This document shows positions 23,914 to 33,000 of a stretch of DNA of 64,000 bases, piece by piece. Made by a program: the position numbers and the translations under genes. The stretch's first letter is position 1. Each line of letters begins with the position of its first letter. This stretch comes from Actinopolymorpha alba DSM 45243 (GTDB taxonomy: Bacteria; Actinomycetota; Actinomycetes; Propionibacteriales; Actinopolymorphaceae): contig NZ_KB892731.1 in NCBI RefSeq assembly GCF_000373925.1, positions 78,201 through 142,200 of the forward strand. Direction: 5' to 3'. The notes under the pieces are model-generated. The model saw nothing but the letters and a program-made list of their open reading frames with translations. It had not been told where the DNA came from and made no database searches.

Positions 23914-26325
23914 TCACCTCTCCTCGGTGAACGCGGCCGCGGCACCGGCGGGTAGGCGGTAACGGTACGTCGTACTCCCCCACGTGACGTCGAAGGCCGC
24001 GGCAGCCCGGCCGGCGTTGTAGACCACGTCCACTCGGGTCCCATCCGGAAGGGTCGCGGACTTGCGCTGAAGACCCTCGCCGCTGGTCCCGGCCACGTCC
24101 AGCGTCCGCCCAGCCTCCGTCCGGATCGCCGCGGTCGCCGGCGCCGTCGCAGTCACCGCCGTCAGCACGTTCACCTCATGGATCGACCACCAACTGCCGG
24201 AACTCCCGGTATTGACCACCCTGACGTAGCGCGCCTCGACCGTGGGGAACATGACCCGCAGGTCGGTCCGCCCGCCACCCCTCGCGATCGCCTGGCCCCA
24301 GGACATGCCGTCGTTCGACACGTAGACCTCGTATCCCCGCACGAAGTCTCCAGGGCTGCCCGCCGTGTTGAGGTGGAGCTCGCTGAACGCCTTGGTGGAT
24401 CCAAGGTCGATCTGGAACCAGTCGCCCGGCGTCATGCCGTGTCCGGTGCTCCAGCGGGTGGCCGGATCACCGTCGATCGCCTTACCTGGTGGGTCTTCCG
24501 GGCTACTGGCCGATGCCGAGACCGACCAACCGGAGCGGTCAAGGGGCGTCGCCGGCGCCGGAGGCTCAAGGCTTGCGCCAGTGGGAAGTGAGTAGCCGAG
24601 CCAGGCGTCGCCGATTCGTGCCTGATCCTGCAACCCAGTCAGGCCGGCGTCGTAGCTCACCGTGGCCCTGCTCCCGTCGGGGTTGTCGAAATGCAGATCC
24701 ACCGACCCGATCGCCGCGTCGTCAACCTTGCCTTGCTGCGGACCCGACCAGGTGAACGTCGCCGCGGCGCCAGCGGCAAGCGTGTAGGCGAACCAACGCT
24801 GACCCCACCGCACCTGGAAGGTCCGCCGTGAATCCCCGGAGTTGTGCGCGAGGAGGACCTTCGACCCGTCAGGGTTGACGAACGCCACGTCTTCGATGCT
24901 GCCCTTGCCGAGAGTGCTGGACGCGATCCGGCGAGCGCCCGGTCGGACGAACTTGCTCGCATGCCCCAGGGCGTAATAGTCCACCGTCTTCGAATATCCC
25001 CAACGGCCCTTCGCGTCCTGCGCGACCGTGATCACGCCCCGGCAGGTGAGGCAACCACCGTTGGTGGGGCCGTTCTTGTCGTCCAACGCGATGTTCCACC
25101 GGACCACGGCCTTCGCCCAGTCTCGGGACGCGTTGATCACCAACCCGATCGCCCCCGCGAAACCTTCCTGCTCTCCGCCTTCCCATTCACCACCCGAACA
25201 TTCGGTGTGGTACGCCGGTTTGTTCGGGTAGTTGTTGTGCGAAACGGACTGTGCGCGTACGTCTCCGCCGTAGCAGTGCCACGCGGTTCCTGCCACGTAC
25301 GGCTCGACGGACCTGTCGGCGTAGAGGCTTTCGGGGTAACTCAGCACGTCCCAGTTGTGGTCGTAGCCCAGGATCCGCGTCGACAGCCCGCGTTCACGCA
25401 GGGTCGGTCCGACGTGGTCCCTGATCAGATCGCGTGCCTGCTCAGCGCTGAGGCTCATGCCGGGATAACCGGAGGGTACGTACAACGGTTCGTTGTTGAG
25501 GGAGATGTAGCTCACCGGAAGCCCTTCGGCCGCGTACGCCTTGAGGAACTTCGCGAAGTAGAGAGCGAACGGTTGGTACGCAGCTGCTTTGAGCGTTCCG
25601 CCGATCATGGAGTCGCTCGTCTTCATCCAACCAGGCGGGCTCCACGGCGACGCCATGAGGGTGAGCCGGGGATTCAACGCCCGGGCCTTCTTCAGCACGG
25701 GTATGGCATACGCCTTGTCGTGCTCGATCGAGAAGCGGGCCAGCGTGGGATCGGTCCCACCCGGCGGGAGATCGTCATAGGAATAGTTGCCCTCGACGGC
25801 GAAGTCGCTCGCTCCCATGGGTTGGCGGAGGAAACTGAGACCGATGCCATCTCGGGCACTGAAGAGGTCGCGCAGGGCACGGTCGCGTTGTTGTGGGTCG
25901 AGCCGGGTGCCCACCAGCCAGGCCGAGGAGTCCGTGAACGACGCACCGAACCCCTCCATCCGTTGGTACTTCCGCGTCTCGTCAACCGCGACTGTCGCAC
26001 CGGCGGGCATCCCGTCCCTACGCCAGGCAAGATCGGGTTGACGGGCGAGGTACGCCTTGCCCGCAAGGTCGGTCAGCCAGACCCCAACCGAGCCGGAAGG
26101 AGACCCGCCGACCGGACCTCGCCGATCGGACACGTCCCTGCCATCGGCCGCCTGGGCCGGGGTGAGCGAAACCGCCGCCAGCATGGCACCCAGGAGGATG
26201 CCGCACAGTGTGACTCCGACCCCGCTCGGGCTTCGCCCGCGCGGGCCCACCCCCGCAGTGTGATTCCGGCCCCGCTCGGGCTTCGCCCGTGCAGGCCCAC
26301 CCCCACCCCGCAGTTGTCGAAGCAT
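23914..26325 (-). CDS. Secreted GH30 glycosidase with F5/8C (CBM32) domain
   Basis: 803 residues. A signal-like hydrophobic stretch (CGILLGAMLAAVSLTPAQA) sits after an unusually long N-region of about 38 residues encoded partly by two 50-bp repeats (26206-26305). The GH30 (glucosylceramidase-like) barrel begins GFGASFTDSSAWLVG; the acid/base Glu is in LNNEPLYVPSG (about residue 276) and the nucleophile Glu in AYHTECSGGEW (about 372). A beta-sandwich follows, then a discoidin-type CBM32 at about 595-718 (AIDGDPATRWSTG, WFQIDLG, YVRVVNTG). The enzyme probably attacks beta-glucans or beta-linked glycans outside the cell. ATG 26325 was chosen over the open frame reaching 26475. It follows the two-component system genes on the same strand. 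Confidence 0.88.
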   Translation of the reverse strand: MLRQLRGGGGPARAKPERGRNHTAGVGPRGRSPSGVGVTLCGILLGAMLAAVSLTPAQAADGRDVSDRRGPVGGSPSGSVGVWLTDLAGKAYLARQPDLAWRRDGMPAGATVAVDETRKYQRMEGFGASFTDSSAWLVGTRLDPQQRDRALRDLFSARDGIGLSFLRQPMGASDFAVEGNYSYDDLPPGGTDPTLARFSIEHDKAYAIPVLKKARALNPRLTLMASPWSPPGWMKTSDSMIGGTLKAAAYQPFALYFAKFLKAYAAEGLPVSYISLNNEPLYVPSGYPGMSLSAEQARDLIRDHVGPTLRERGLSTRILGYDHNWDVLSYPESLYADRSVEPYVAGTAWHCYGGDVRAQSVSHNNYPNKPAYHTECSGGEWEGGEQEGFAGAIGLVINASRDWAKAVVRWNIALDDKNGPTNGGCLTCRGVITVAQDAKGRWGYSKTVDYYALGHASKFVRPGARRIASSTLGKGSIEDVAFVNPDGSKVLLAHNSGDSRRTFQVRWGQRWFAYTLAAGAAATFTWSGPQQGKVDDAAIGSVDLHFDNPDGSRATVSYDAGLTGLQDQARIGDAWLGYSLPTGASLEPPAPATPLDRSGWSVSASASSPEDPPGKAIDGDPATRWSTGHGMTPGDWFQIDLGSTKAFSELHLNTAGSPGDFVRGYEVYVSNDGMSWGQAIARGGGRTDLRVMFPTVEARYVRVVNTGSSGSWWSIHEVNVLTAVTATAPATAAIRTEAGRTLDVAGTSGEGLQRKSATLPDGTRVDVVYNAGRAAAAFDVTWGSTTYRYRLPAGAAAAFTEER
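26206..26255. repeat. GC-rich CGGGCTTCGCCCG repeat, tandem unit 1
   Basis: 50-bp unit containing the hairpin CGGGCTTCGCCCG and GGCCCACCCCC. It is followed immediately by a second unit. It lies inside the signal-peptide coding region of the GH30 gene. Confidence 0.75.
26256..26305. repeat. GC-rich CGGGCTTCGCCCG repeat, tandem unit 2
   Basis: Second 50-bp unit, differing from unit 1 at about five bases. A related copy lies at 57532-57574, between two dehydrogenase genes. Confidence 0.75.
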
Positions 26326-26416
26326 CGGACCGGCCCCCTTCCTTTTGGGCGGAAAGTAGGCTCGCGCACCTGCGCGGTCAATGCTCCGCGGTGCCGGGCG
26401 GCCAGATCGGCCATCC

Positions 26417-27076
26417 TCAGCGTTCCGGCTCGGGGCTGAGTCCGGCTTCCTGCGCGAGGATGGCGGCCTGCACACGTGATCGCAGCTCGAGCTTGGCGAG
26501 CACCCGCGAGACGTGCGTCTTGACGGTTGTCTCGCTGATGAACAACCGTGCCGCGATCTGCTGGTTGGACAAGCCTTCGCCCAGACACGCGAGTACGTCG
26601 GTCTCGCGCTCGGTCAGCTGGTCGAGCGCCGCGGACCGGCGTACCTGCTGGGGCGCGCTGGCGGCGAAGGTCGCCATCAACCTGCGGGTCACGCCGGGCG
26701 CGAGGACGCCATCCCCGGCCGCCACCAGCCGGATCGCCTCAACGAGGCGGGGCGCCTCCACCGACTTCAGCAAGAAGCCGGCCGCACCAGCGCGCAGCGT
26801 TGCGTACACATAGTCGTCGAGGTCGAACGTCGTCAGGACCAGAACCTCGCACACCTGATCGCGTACCAGCTCACGGGTGGCCTCGATTCCATCCGTCCCC
26901 GGCATCCGGATATCCATCAGGACCACCGCGGGCTTCAGAGCGCGGGCCATCTGGACCGCCGTTGCGCCGTCGGCGGCCTCGCCCACCACTTCGATACCGT
27001 CAGCGCCCTTGAGGATGAGGACCAGCCCCGCACGGATCGCAGCATGGTCGTCGGCCACCAGAACCTTGATGCTCAC
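26417..27076 (-). CDS. LuxR/NarL-family response regulator
   Basis: 219 residues. The receiver domain has the acidic pair in VLVADDHAAIRAG, the phospho-acceptor Asp in VVLMDIRMPGTDG, the Thr in VLVLTTFD and the Lys in GFLLKSVEA. The C-terminal LuxR helix-turn-helix is TERETDVLACLGEGLSNQQIAARLFISETTVKTHV. GTG 27076 starts 4 bases after the histidine kinase stop and uses the GGAGG that overlaps it. It forms a two-component system with 27081-28328. The next gene on the strand, 91 bases on, is the GH30 enzyme, a possible but unproven target. Confidence 0.95.
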   Translation of the reverse strand: MSIKVLVADDHAAIRAGLVLILKGADGIEVVGEAADGATAVQMARALKPAVVLMDIRMPGTDGIEATRELVRDQVCEVLVLTTFDLDDYVYATLRAGAAGFLLKSVEAPRLVEAIRLVAAGDGVLAPGVTRRLMATFAASAPQQVRRSAALDQLTERETDVLACLGEGLSNQQIAARLFISETTVKTHVSRVLAKLELRSRVQAAILAQEAGLSPEPER

Positions 27077-27080
27077 GCCC

Positions 27081-28328
27081 TCATCCTCCCGTCGGCAGAC
27101 CCTTTGTCGGCAGGACCGCCCGCACCCGCCACGTGCCGGCGTGGGGACCTGCCAAGAGCGTGCCACCCACCGTCTCCGCGCGCTCCCGCATGCTCACCAG
27201 GCCGGTGCCACCCTGATCACCCTGGCCGGCCGGCACCCGGTCTGGGCGTTCGTTGGTCACCTCGATGACCAGCTGCCCAGCCGCGTGGTCGAGGGAGACC
27301 GCGACGCTCGCGCCGGCGCCATGTTTGACGGCATTCGTGAGCGCTTCCTGCACGATCCGGTACGCCGCCAGGTCAACGGCGGCCGGCAAGGTCTCTCCCA
27401 CACCGTCCAACGCTTCGCCCTCGATCTGCTGGAGGTTCGACCGGAGCTCGACCCGCAGGCCGCCGGCTCGGGCCGACTCCAGCAGGCGTTCGAGATCTCG
27501 CAGCCTGGCCGGTGCGGTGGCCGGATCGGCGTCCTCACCACCATCGGCGCGCAACATCCCGATCATGGCGCGCATCTCCGAAAGCGACTGGATGCTGTTC
27601 TCCCGCACGGACCGCACCACCGTCCGCACCGTGTCCGGGTCGCCGTCGGCCATCGACAGCAGCGCCTCTGACTGGATCGCGATGGCGGACAGGTGGCTCG
27701 CGATCACATCGTGCAGGTCGCGAGCCATCCGGGCGCGTTCGGCCGCGATCGCCCCCCGCCGGTCAAGCTCGTTGATGGTGGCCAGTTGTTCGGACCGATG
27801 GCGTTCGGCCGCCGCGAGCTCTCGATGGTTGCGGACGTTCATGGCCCACCACACCGGGATGACCGGGACCGCGGCCACCTGCCAGGCGAAGAGTAGGGCC
27901 AGCCGCCAGTCCCCGGTGCCCGCGAGGGTAACCACGATCGTGACGAGCGGGATCACGACCGCGATCGCGATCTGGATGCGGCTCAACAGGCGCGAGCCGT
28001 ACAACGTGGCCGCGAAGATCAGGTCCGCCAACACGATCACGATCGGCACGCTGAGGCCGAGGTAGATATCGACCGCCAGGGCGAGCACGCCGATCATGAG
28101 GGCGAGCGGCGGCATCCTCGCGCGGAGTAGTCCGCCCGCACACGCCACGACGAGCACGCCCAGCCGCCACGCCAGCGGCACAGCGTCGCCGCGAGATGTC
28201 ACGCTGGCAAACCCCGCGAAATAGATCAATCCGCCCAGGAAGAACAGGCCGCCGGCGACAAGCCGATCTCGCCACGGTGGCCGCTGCCACCAACGACCAA
28301 CGGGACGTGGGAAGGACACGGGCACCAT
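27081..28328 (-). CDS. Sensor histidine kinase (HisKA_3 / NarX-LiaS type)
   Basis: 415 residues from the ATG chosen here. About five or six hydrophobic segments form the N-terminal sensor (LVAGGLFFLGGLIYFAGF, LGVLVVACAGGLL, IVIVLADLIFAATLYG, IAIAVVIPLVTIVVTLAG). The HisKA_3 phospho-acceptor is in RARMARDLHDVIASHLSAIAI, and the HATPase region has AYRIVQEALTNAVKHGAG (N box) and GTGLVSMRERAETVGG (G box). Start is uncertain: ATG 28328 and ATG 28388 are both possible, and the frame is open to 28547. It is coupled to the response regulator downstream. There is no extracellular domain of note, so it probably senses membrane stress or a membrane partner. Confidence 0.92.
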   Translation of the reverse strand: MVPVSFPRPVGRWWQRPPWRDRLVAGGLFFLGGLIYFAGFASVTSRGDAVPLAWRLGVLVVACAGGLLRARMPPLALMIGVLALAVDIYLGLSVPIVIVLADLIFAATLYGSRLLSRIQIAIAVVIPLVTIVVTLAGTGDWRLALLFAWQVAAVPVIPVWWAMNVRNHRELAAAERHRSEQLATINELDRRGAIAAERARMARDLHDVIASHLSAIAIQSEALLSMADGDPDTVRTVVRSVRENSIQSLSEMRAMIGMLRADGGEDADPATAPARLRDLERLLESARAGGLRVELRSNLQQIEGEALDGVGETLPAAVDLAAYRIVQEALTNAVKHGAGASVAVSLDHAAGQLVIEVTNERPDRVPAGQGDQGGTGLVSMRERAETVGGTLLAGPHAGTWRVRAVLPTKGLPTGG

Positions 28329-28463
28329 CTCAACACACGCGCGGGCTTCGATCGTCGTACGAACGCGTGATGCCGCGGCGCCCGACATCCTTCGAAAGGA
28401 TGACCCGTGGTTGGTACGCCTCACTGACGCGCCGGCTCCTCCGCAGGCCGCAGGCTGGCTGCC

Positions 28464-28679
28464 ATGAGTGGATTCCTTCAGGTCGTCGGCATCATCCTGC
28501 TGATTCCGCAGGGGCTCGTCCCGCTCGGATACCGGCTCGCCGGCCACGAGATCCAGGGGTGGCAGCTTGCCCGGTTCGCCCCAGCTGACCTTCAGATCCC
28601 GGCGAGCTGCGCGCTCGCGCTGGCCGGCGTTGCTCTCATTCTGATCGCCGCATCAGCCGGCAAGAAGCCAGCCAGCTGA
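28464..28679 (+). CDS. Small two-helix membrane protein, unknown function
   Basis: 71 residues with two clear membrane helices (FLQVVGIILLIPQGLVPLGY and CALALAGVALILIAASAG), a short loop between them and a basic tail (GKKPAS). It lies divergent from the histidine kinase and 90 bases before the DUF418 gene on the same strand. I recognise no family. Codon use and GC at third positions look coding, but the ribosome binding site is weak. Confidence 0.5.
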   Translation: MSGFLQVVGIILLIPQGLVPLGYRLAGHEIQGWQLARFAPADLQIPASCALALAGVALILIAASAGKKPAS

Positions 28680-28769
28680 TCCGCGACGGACCGCTACTCC
28701 TCGCTGAGCTCACACCCATCCGTCCGGCGGGATGTCGTGATCACCGCCAAAGAACCGAAGGGAACCGTC

Positions 28770-29954
28770 GTGTCGACCGCGCAACGCCGTATTGACGTCC
28801 TCGATGTGCTTCGTGGACTGGCGATCCTGGGCACACTCGGAACCAACATCTGGATCTTCACCAACGTGATCGGTCCACCAGCGGTGCTCGACCTGCCACC
28901 GGTCGACTCCTTCGCCCACGCCTTCGAGGTCGGTGTCCGCTTCCTGGCGAACGGCAAGGCGCTGGCATTGCTCACCCTGCTCTTCGGTGTAGGGCTCGAG
29001 TTGCAGTATCGCTCCGCGAAACGGCGCGGGAACCCCTGGCCTGGCTGGTATCTCTGGCGGGCCGGACTGCTGTTCGTCGAAGGTCTGCTGCATTACGTCC
29101 TGGTCTTCGAGTTCGACGTCCTCATGGGGTACGCCGTGACGTCCGTCATCGTGGCGTACCTCATCGGCCGTAGCGACCGCGCCGTACGCGTGTGGATGAT
29201 CACCGTCGGCTCCATCCACGTCGCCTTCGTGAGCCTGCTGACCGTGGCGTTCGCGCTGGGGCAGGGAGCCGCGAACACCGCGTTGATCGTGCCCAGCCGG
29301 CCGGATCTGTTCAGCCACGGCAGCTATCTCGAGCAGGTCGCCGACCGCCTGCGCCTGATGCCGGTATACCGCCTCGAGGCGATCTTCATCGTCCCGCTCG
29401 GGATCGTGTTGTTCCTTCTCGGATCGCGTCTGATGCGGGCCGGGGTGTTCGAGAACACCGCACAAGGCGCCCGCCTCCGTACCCGCCTCATGATCCTCGG
29501 GCTGGGCATCGCCCTGCCGCTGAACGTGTTGACCGCGTTCTCCGGCCCGACCTGGGGACTGGTCGACAGGTACATCCTGCCGCCGATCGTCGCCCTCGGC
29601 CTGCTGGGGCTCGTGACGAGGCTGGTGCTCCAGATGGGTGCGTCCCAGTCACCCGGAATCCTGCGTACCGGCCTCACCTCGGTCGGCCGGACCGCCTTGT
29701 CCTGCTATGTGTTCCAGAACCTCGCCGGCACGATCCTCTGCTATGGCTGGGGATTCGGACTTGCCGCCCGCTTCGAGGATCTCCGCCCGTGGTGGGTTCC
29801 CGCCGCCTGGCTGGGCATCAGTGCGATGTTCATGACTGGGGCCACCTGGTGGCTGCGCCGCTTCGACCGGGGACCGCTCGAGCTGGTCTGGCACTGGGCG
29901 TACCAAGCACCGCAGCGGGCGCGACAGCGGCAGCTCGTCGACGCCGCTCGATGA
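28770..29954 (+). CDS. DUF418 domain-containing membrane protein
   Basis: 394 residues from GTG 28770, which follows AAGGGA; an in-frame GTG at 28737 is the alternative. The start RRIDVLDVLRGLAILGTLGTNI is the DUF418/YeiB signature, and about ten membrane segments follow (ALALLTLLFGVGLELQ, LMGYAVTSVIVAYLIG, VPLGIVLFLLGSRLMRAG, GRTALSCYVFQNLAGTILCYG). The family is related to membrane acyltransferases, but no substrate is established. It is followed by a strong terminator and faces the phosphodiester glycosidase gene. Confidence 0.9.
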   Translation: MSTAQRRIDVLDVLRGLAILGTLGTNIWIFTNVIGPPAVLDLPPVDSFAHAFEVGVRFLANGKALALLTLLFGVGLELQYRSAKRRGNPWPGWYLWRAGLLFVEGLLHYVLVFEFDVLMGYAVTSVIVAYLIGRSDRAVRVWMITVGSIHVAFVSLLTVAFALGQGAANTALIVPSRPDLFSHGSYLEQVADRLRLMPVYRLEAIFIVPLGIVLFLLGSRLMRAGVFENTAQGARLRTRLMILGLGIALPLNVLTAFSGPTWGLVDRYILPPIVALGLLGLVTRLVLQMGASQSPGILRTGLTSVGRTALSCYVFQNLAGTILCYGWGFGLAARFEDLRPWWVPAAWLGISAMFMTGATWWLRRFDRGPLELVWHWAYQAPQRARQRQLVDAAR

Positions 29955-30003
29955 CCGGACCTCGGACCGCCGGCGGGGCCGCACCCGCGCCGAGGAGGCC
30001 GAA

Positions 30004-30048
30004 CCCGATCTCCTCACTCCCTTCCTGCTAAGGAGTGAGGAGATCGGG
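30004..30048. terminator. Bidirectional terminator hairpin
   Basis: CCCGATCTCCTCACTCC (30004-30020) pairs perfectly with 30032-30048 around an 11-base loop, a 17-bp stem. It lies between the convergent DUF418 gene and the large secreted protein gene. Confidence 0.85.
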
Positions 30049-30054
30049 CCGAGA

Positions 30055-33000
30055 TCAGGCCGCGGCCCGGGCGACCAGCTTGACGGTGGCCCGCGACATC
30101 ACGCCGTTGACTGTCACCGCGAGGGTGACCGAATTCGGCTTCAGGGCCGTCAGGGTTCCGGTCTCCGGATCGAAGACGGCCGTGTGCCAGGGCTTCACAC
30201 CCGACCGGTCGCCGATGAGGACGTTCGGCGAGCCGGACCAGACCGCCGTCATCGGATAGGTCACCGGGAAGGTCTTCGTACCCTGCGTCAACATTGCCTT
30301 GACATCGCTCGACTGCCCGACCGTGAGCTGGTCCGGTGCGTCCACGCCCAGCGCGTCCACGTGGGGTCGCACCTCGGCATCGACCCACTCCGGCGCGGCG
30401 CGCAGCGGATCCCGCCGGGCCGCGTCGGCTTCCTTGGCCGTGATCGGGTCGACACCCCACAACGACCAGCCGGTGACCCCACCCTCCTCGGGCCGAGTGG
30501 CGGGCGCCTTTCCGGAGTTGCCGTTGATGAAGTACGGAACGCCGTCGACGTGCGCGGCGTGGAAGGTCCCGACGTGCCCGCCGACGAAGACCGCACCCTT
30601 GCCGGTCTGCCGCTGGAAGTCGGACAACCAGCGCTCGATGACCGCCGCTTCCTTACGGTCGTTGAGCTCGCTCGCTTTCGCTGGCGTCGGATCGCGCAGT
30701 GGCACGTGCTGCACCAACGCGACCGAACCAATCGCGGGATCGGCCGCCGCCCGGTCGAGTTCGCGCCGGAGCGTACGCAACTGTGTCCAGTCGCTCCCCT
30801 TGAGGGACAGCCCGGAGGTGTTGAGCGTGACGAACCGCGTGCCCTTGTGGTCGAACACCCGGCTTGGCGCACCGAACACCGCCTCGAAGTTGGCGATACT
30901 GCCACCCATCACCTCGTGGTTGCCCGGCACGTAGTAGTACGGCAGCGCACCGCCCAACTCCTCGTCGAGGATCCGTTTGGCGAACGCGAAATCCTCAGGG
31001 GACGCCTCGTCCACGAAGTCACCGTTGATGAGGACGAAGTCGGGCCTGGTTGCCTTGATCTCCCGGAGCGTACGCCGCGCGTTCTTCACCAGGTCGCTGT
31101 CAGGATTCCGTGCGACGAACTGCGCGTCCGACATCACCGCGAACCTCCACGGCGCACCGTCCACGCCGCCATTCCGCACGATCAAGGGGTCGGGCGCCGC
31201 TCGTTGCGGAGGAACCTCGACCGGGGGCGGCACCAACGCGGTCAGCTGATCGATGACGATCTCGCTCTTGTACTGGCTGGCCGCGACCGTCTCGGCCGAG
31301 TAGTACCTCCTTATTTTCAACGGGTACTGCGTACCCGGCGGCACCGTGAACTCGAGCTGGCGCCAACCGGTCCAGGTGAGGTAGCCGGCCCGGAACGCCG
31401 GCAGCAGCTGGCCCGCACCGTCATAGACCTGCAGGCTCGCCCATTCACCGTGCCCGCTGGCATTGACCCACAGGCGCAGCGCCCGGGGTTGGCCCGGCAC
31501 CACGATGCCGTCCGGCGACAGGGCCCCGCCCGTGCGGGTGGCCGTCGACTCGTCGAAGTTGTACGACAGCTTCAGGCCGTTGCCTTCCTTACCAGGGACG
31601 GGCGTGATGGAGCCCGTGGCACGTTCACCGAAGTAGCTCCACTGCGAGGCGTCCTCGAAGTCCGCGACGACCACCTCGTCCAGTCCGACCGTGATCGGCA
31701 GCACCGCCCGCACCTGACCAGCGCTGATGGTGACCGGCGTCGACCCGGACCCCTTCTTCGCCGTCGCCGTGAACTGTCCCGCGCTCGTGGTCACGATGTC
31801 GATGAGCTCGCGATCGTAGGAGAACGTGAGGTCCGTGGGCTCGATGGGTGCGCTGTAACCGTCGCGGTCGTACCCCACCACGCCGAAGGTCGCCTTCTCC
31901 CCGATGCCGGCAAGGGCGACTTGCTGGGTCGACGCGGCGAGCCGGGTGAGCGGCTTGAGCACGTTGAGCTCGATGGCGCCCCGCACATCTGCGGCAGACG
32001 CCGTCACCTTCGCGGTTCCGGTCGTACGGCCCCGGAACACCCCGTCACGAGTGATGGTTCCCTGCCCGGTGCTCTCCCAGGCGACCTTGCTGGCGGCGGG
32101 TCCGTACGTCTCGTCGTACCCCGTCGCGGTGAGGCGCCGGCTCAACCCGGGAAAGACCCGCTCCGGGCGCGCGGGCGCGACCGTGGACGAACCCGAAGCC
32201 CGGTTGGGATCCAGCGCGGTGTCCACCCACAACCCACGCAGAGTGCCGCTGCCCTTGGGCGCGAACAACGCCAGTCCGTTGGGATCCGCGCGTTCGCCGC
32301 CGTCGGAGGGGCGGTTCTCCACCTGGGCGGTAGCACCACCCGGCTTCCTGGCCACGATGGTGGTGGAGCCGCCGCCGTCGAGATTCAGGGCGTTGTAGGC
32401 GCCGAGTTCGACCATCATCGTGGCCAGCTCGTCCAGCCCGAGGCCGTCCGCGAACGCCGGCTGCCGACCGTCCGCGGTCAGCAGGAACATCTTCCTGCCG
32501 TCCTTGGAGAAACCAACAGCGGTACGCGGAGCGGCTGGGACGTTGTTGCCCTGGCTTGCCTTCTGGGGCACACCGTTGACAACGAGGAGTTGACGGCCGT
32601 TGATGGCGGCCCGGATCTCCTTCGAACCGGCCGACCGTGCCTTGTAGTCAATGCTCACCGGGTCACCGGGAGCAAGGCCGGCCAGGAGATCCGCCCCTGC
32701 CTCGCGCCCCACCAGGACGAAGCCGCGCGCCGGAATCTCACCCTGGCCCGCAGCGCTCCTGACGGCCGTGACCTTGCCGTCGACGACCTCGACCTCCGTC
32801 ACCTTCGTCGCGCCCTGCGTCGCGCGGCACCGGCAGTACGTTCCCCACAGCGGGGTGAACGCCTCGACTGCGCCGGTGAGGAGGTTCGGCTTGTTGATGC
32901 CGGCGAGTGGGGCGGAAGCCCCACCCGGCAAGGCGATCGTTCCCTCGAAGAGCACCTCGCCGATGGACCCCAACCCGTCGGCGGAGAGCATCGCGACCGA

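Noticed and set aside
25000..26400. Long plus-strand open frame opposite the GH30 gene
   Set aside because: High-GC antisense shadow: no domain, no start signal, and the minus strand carries clear catalytic motifs.
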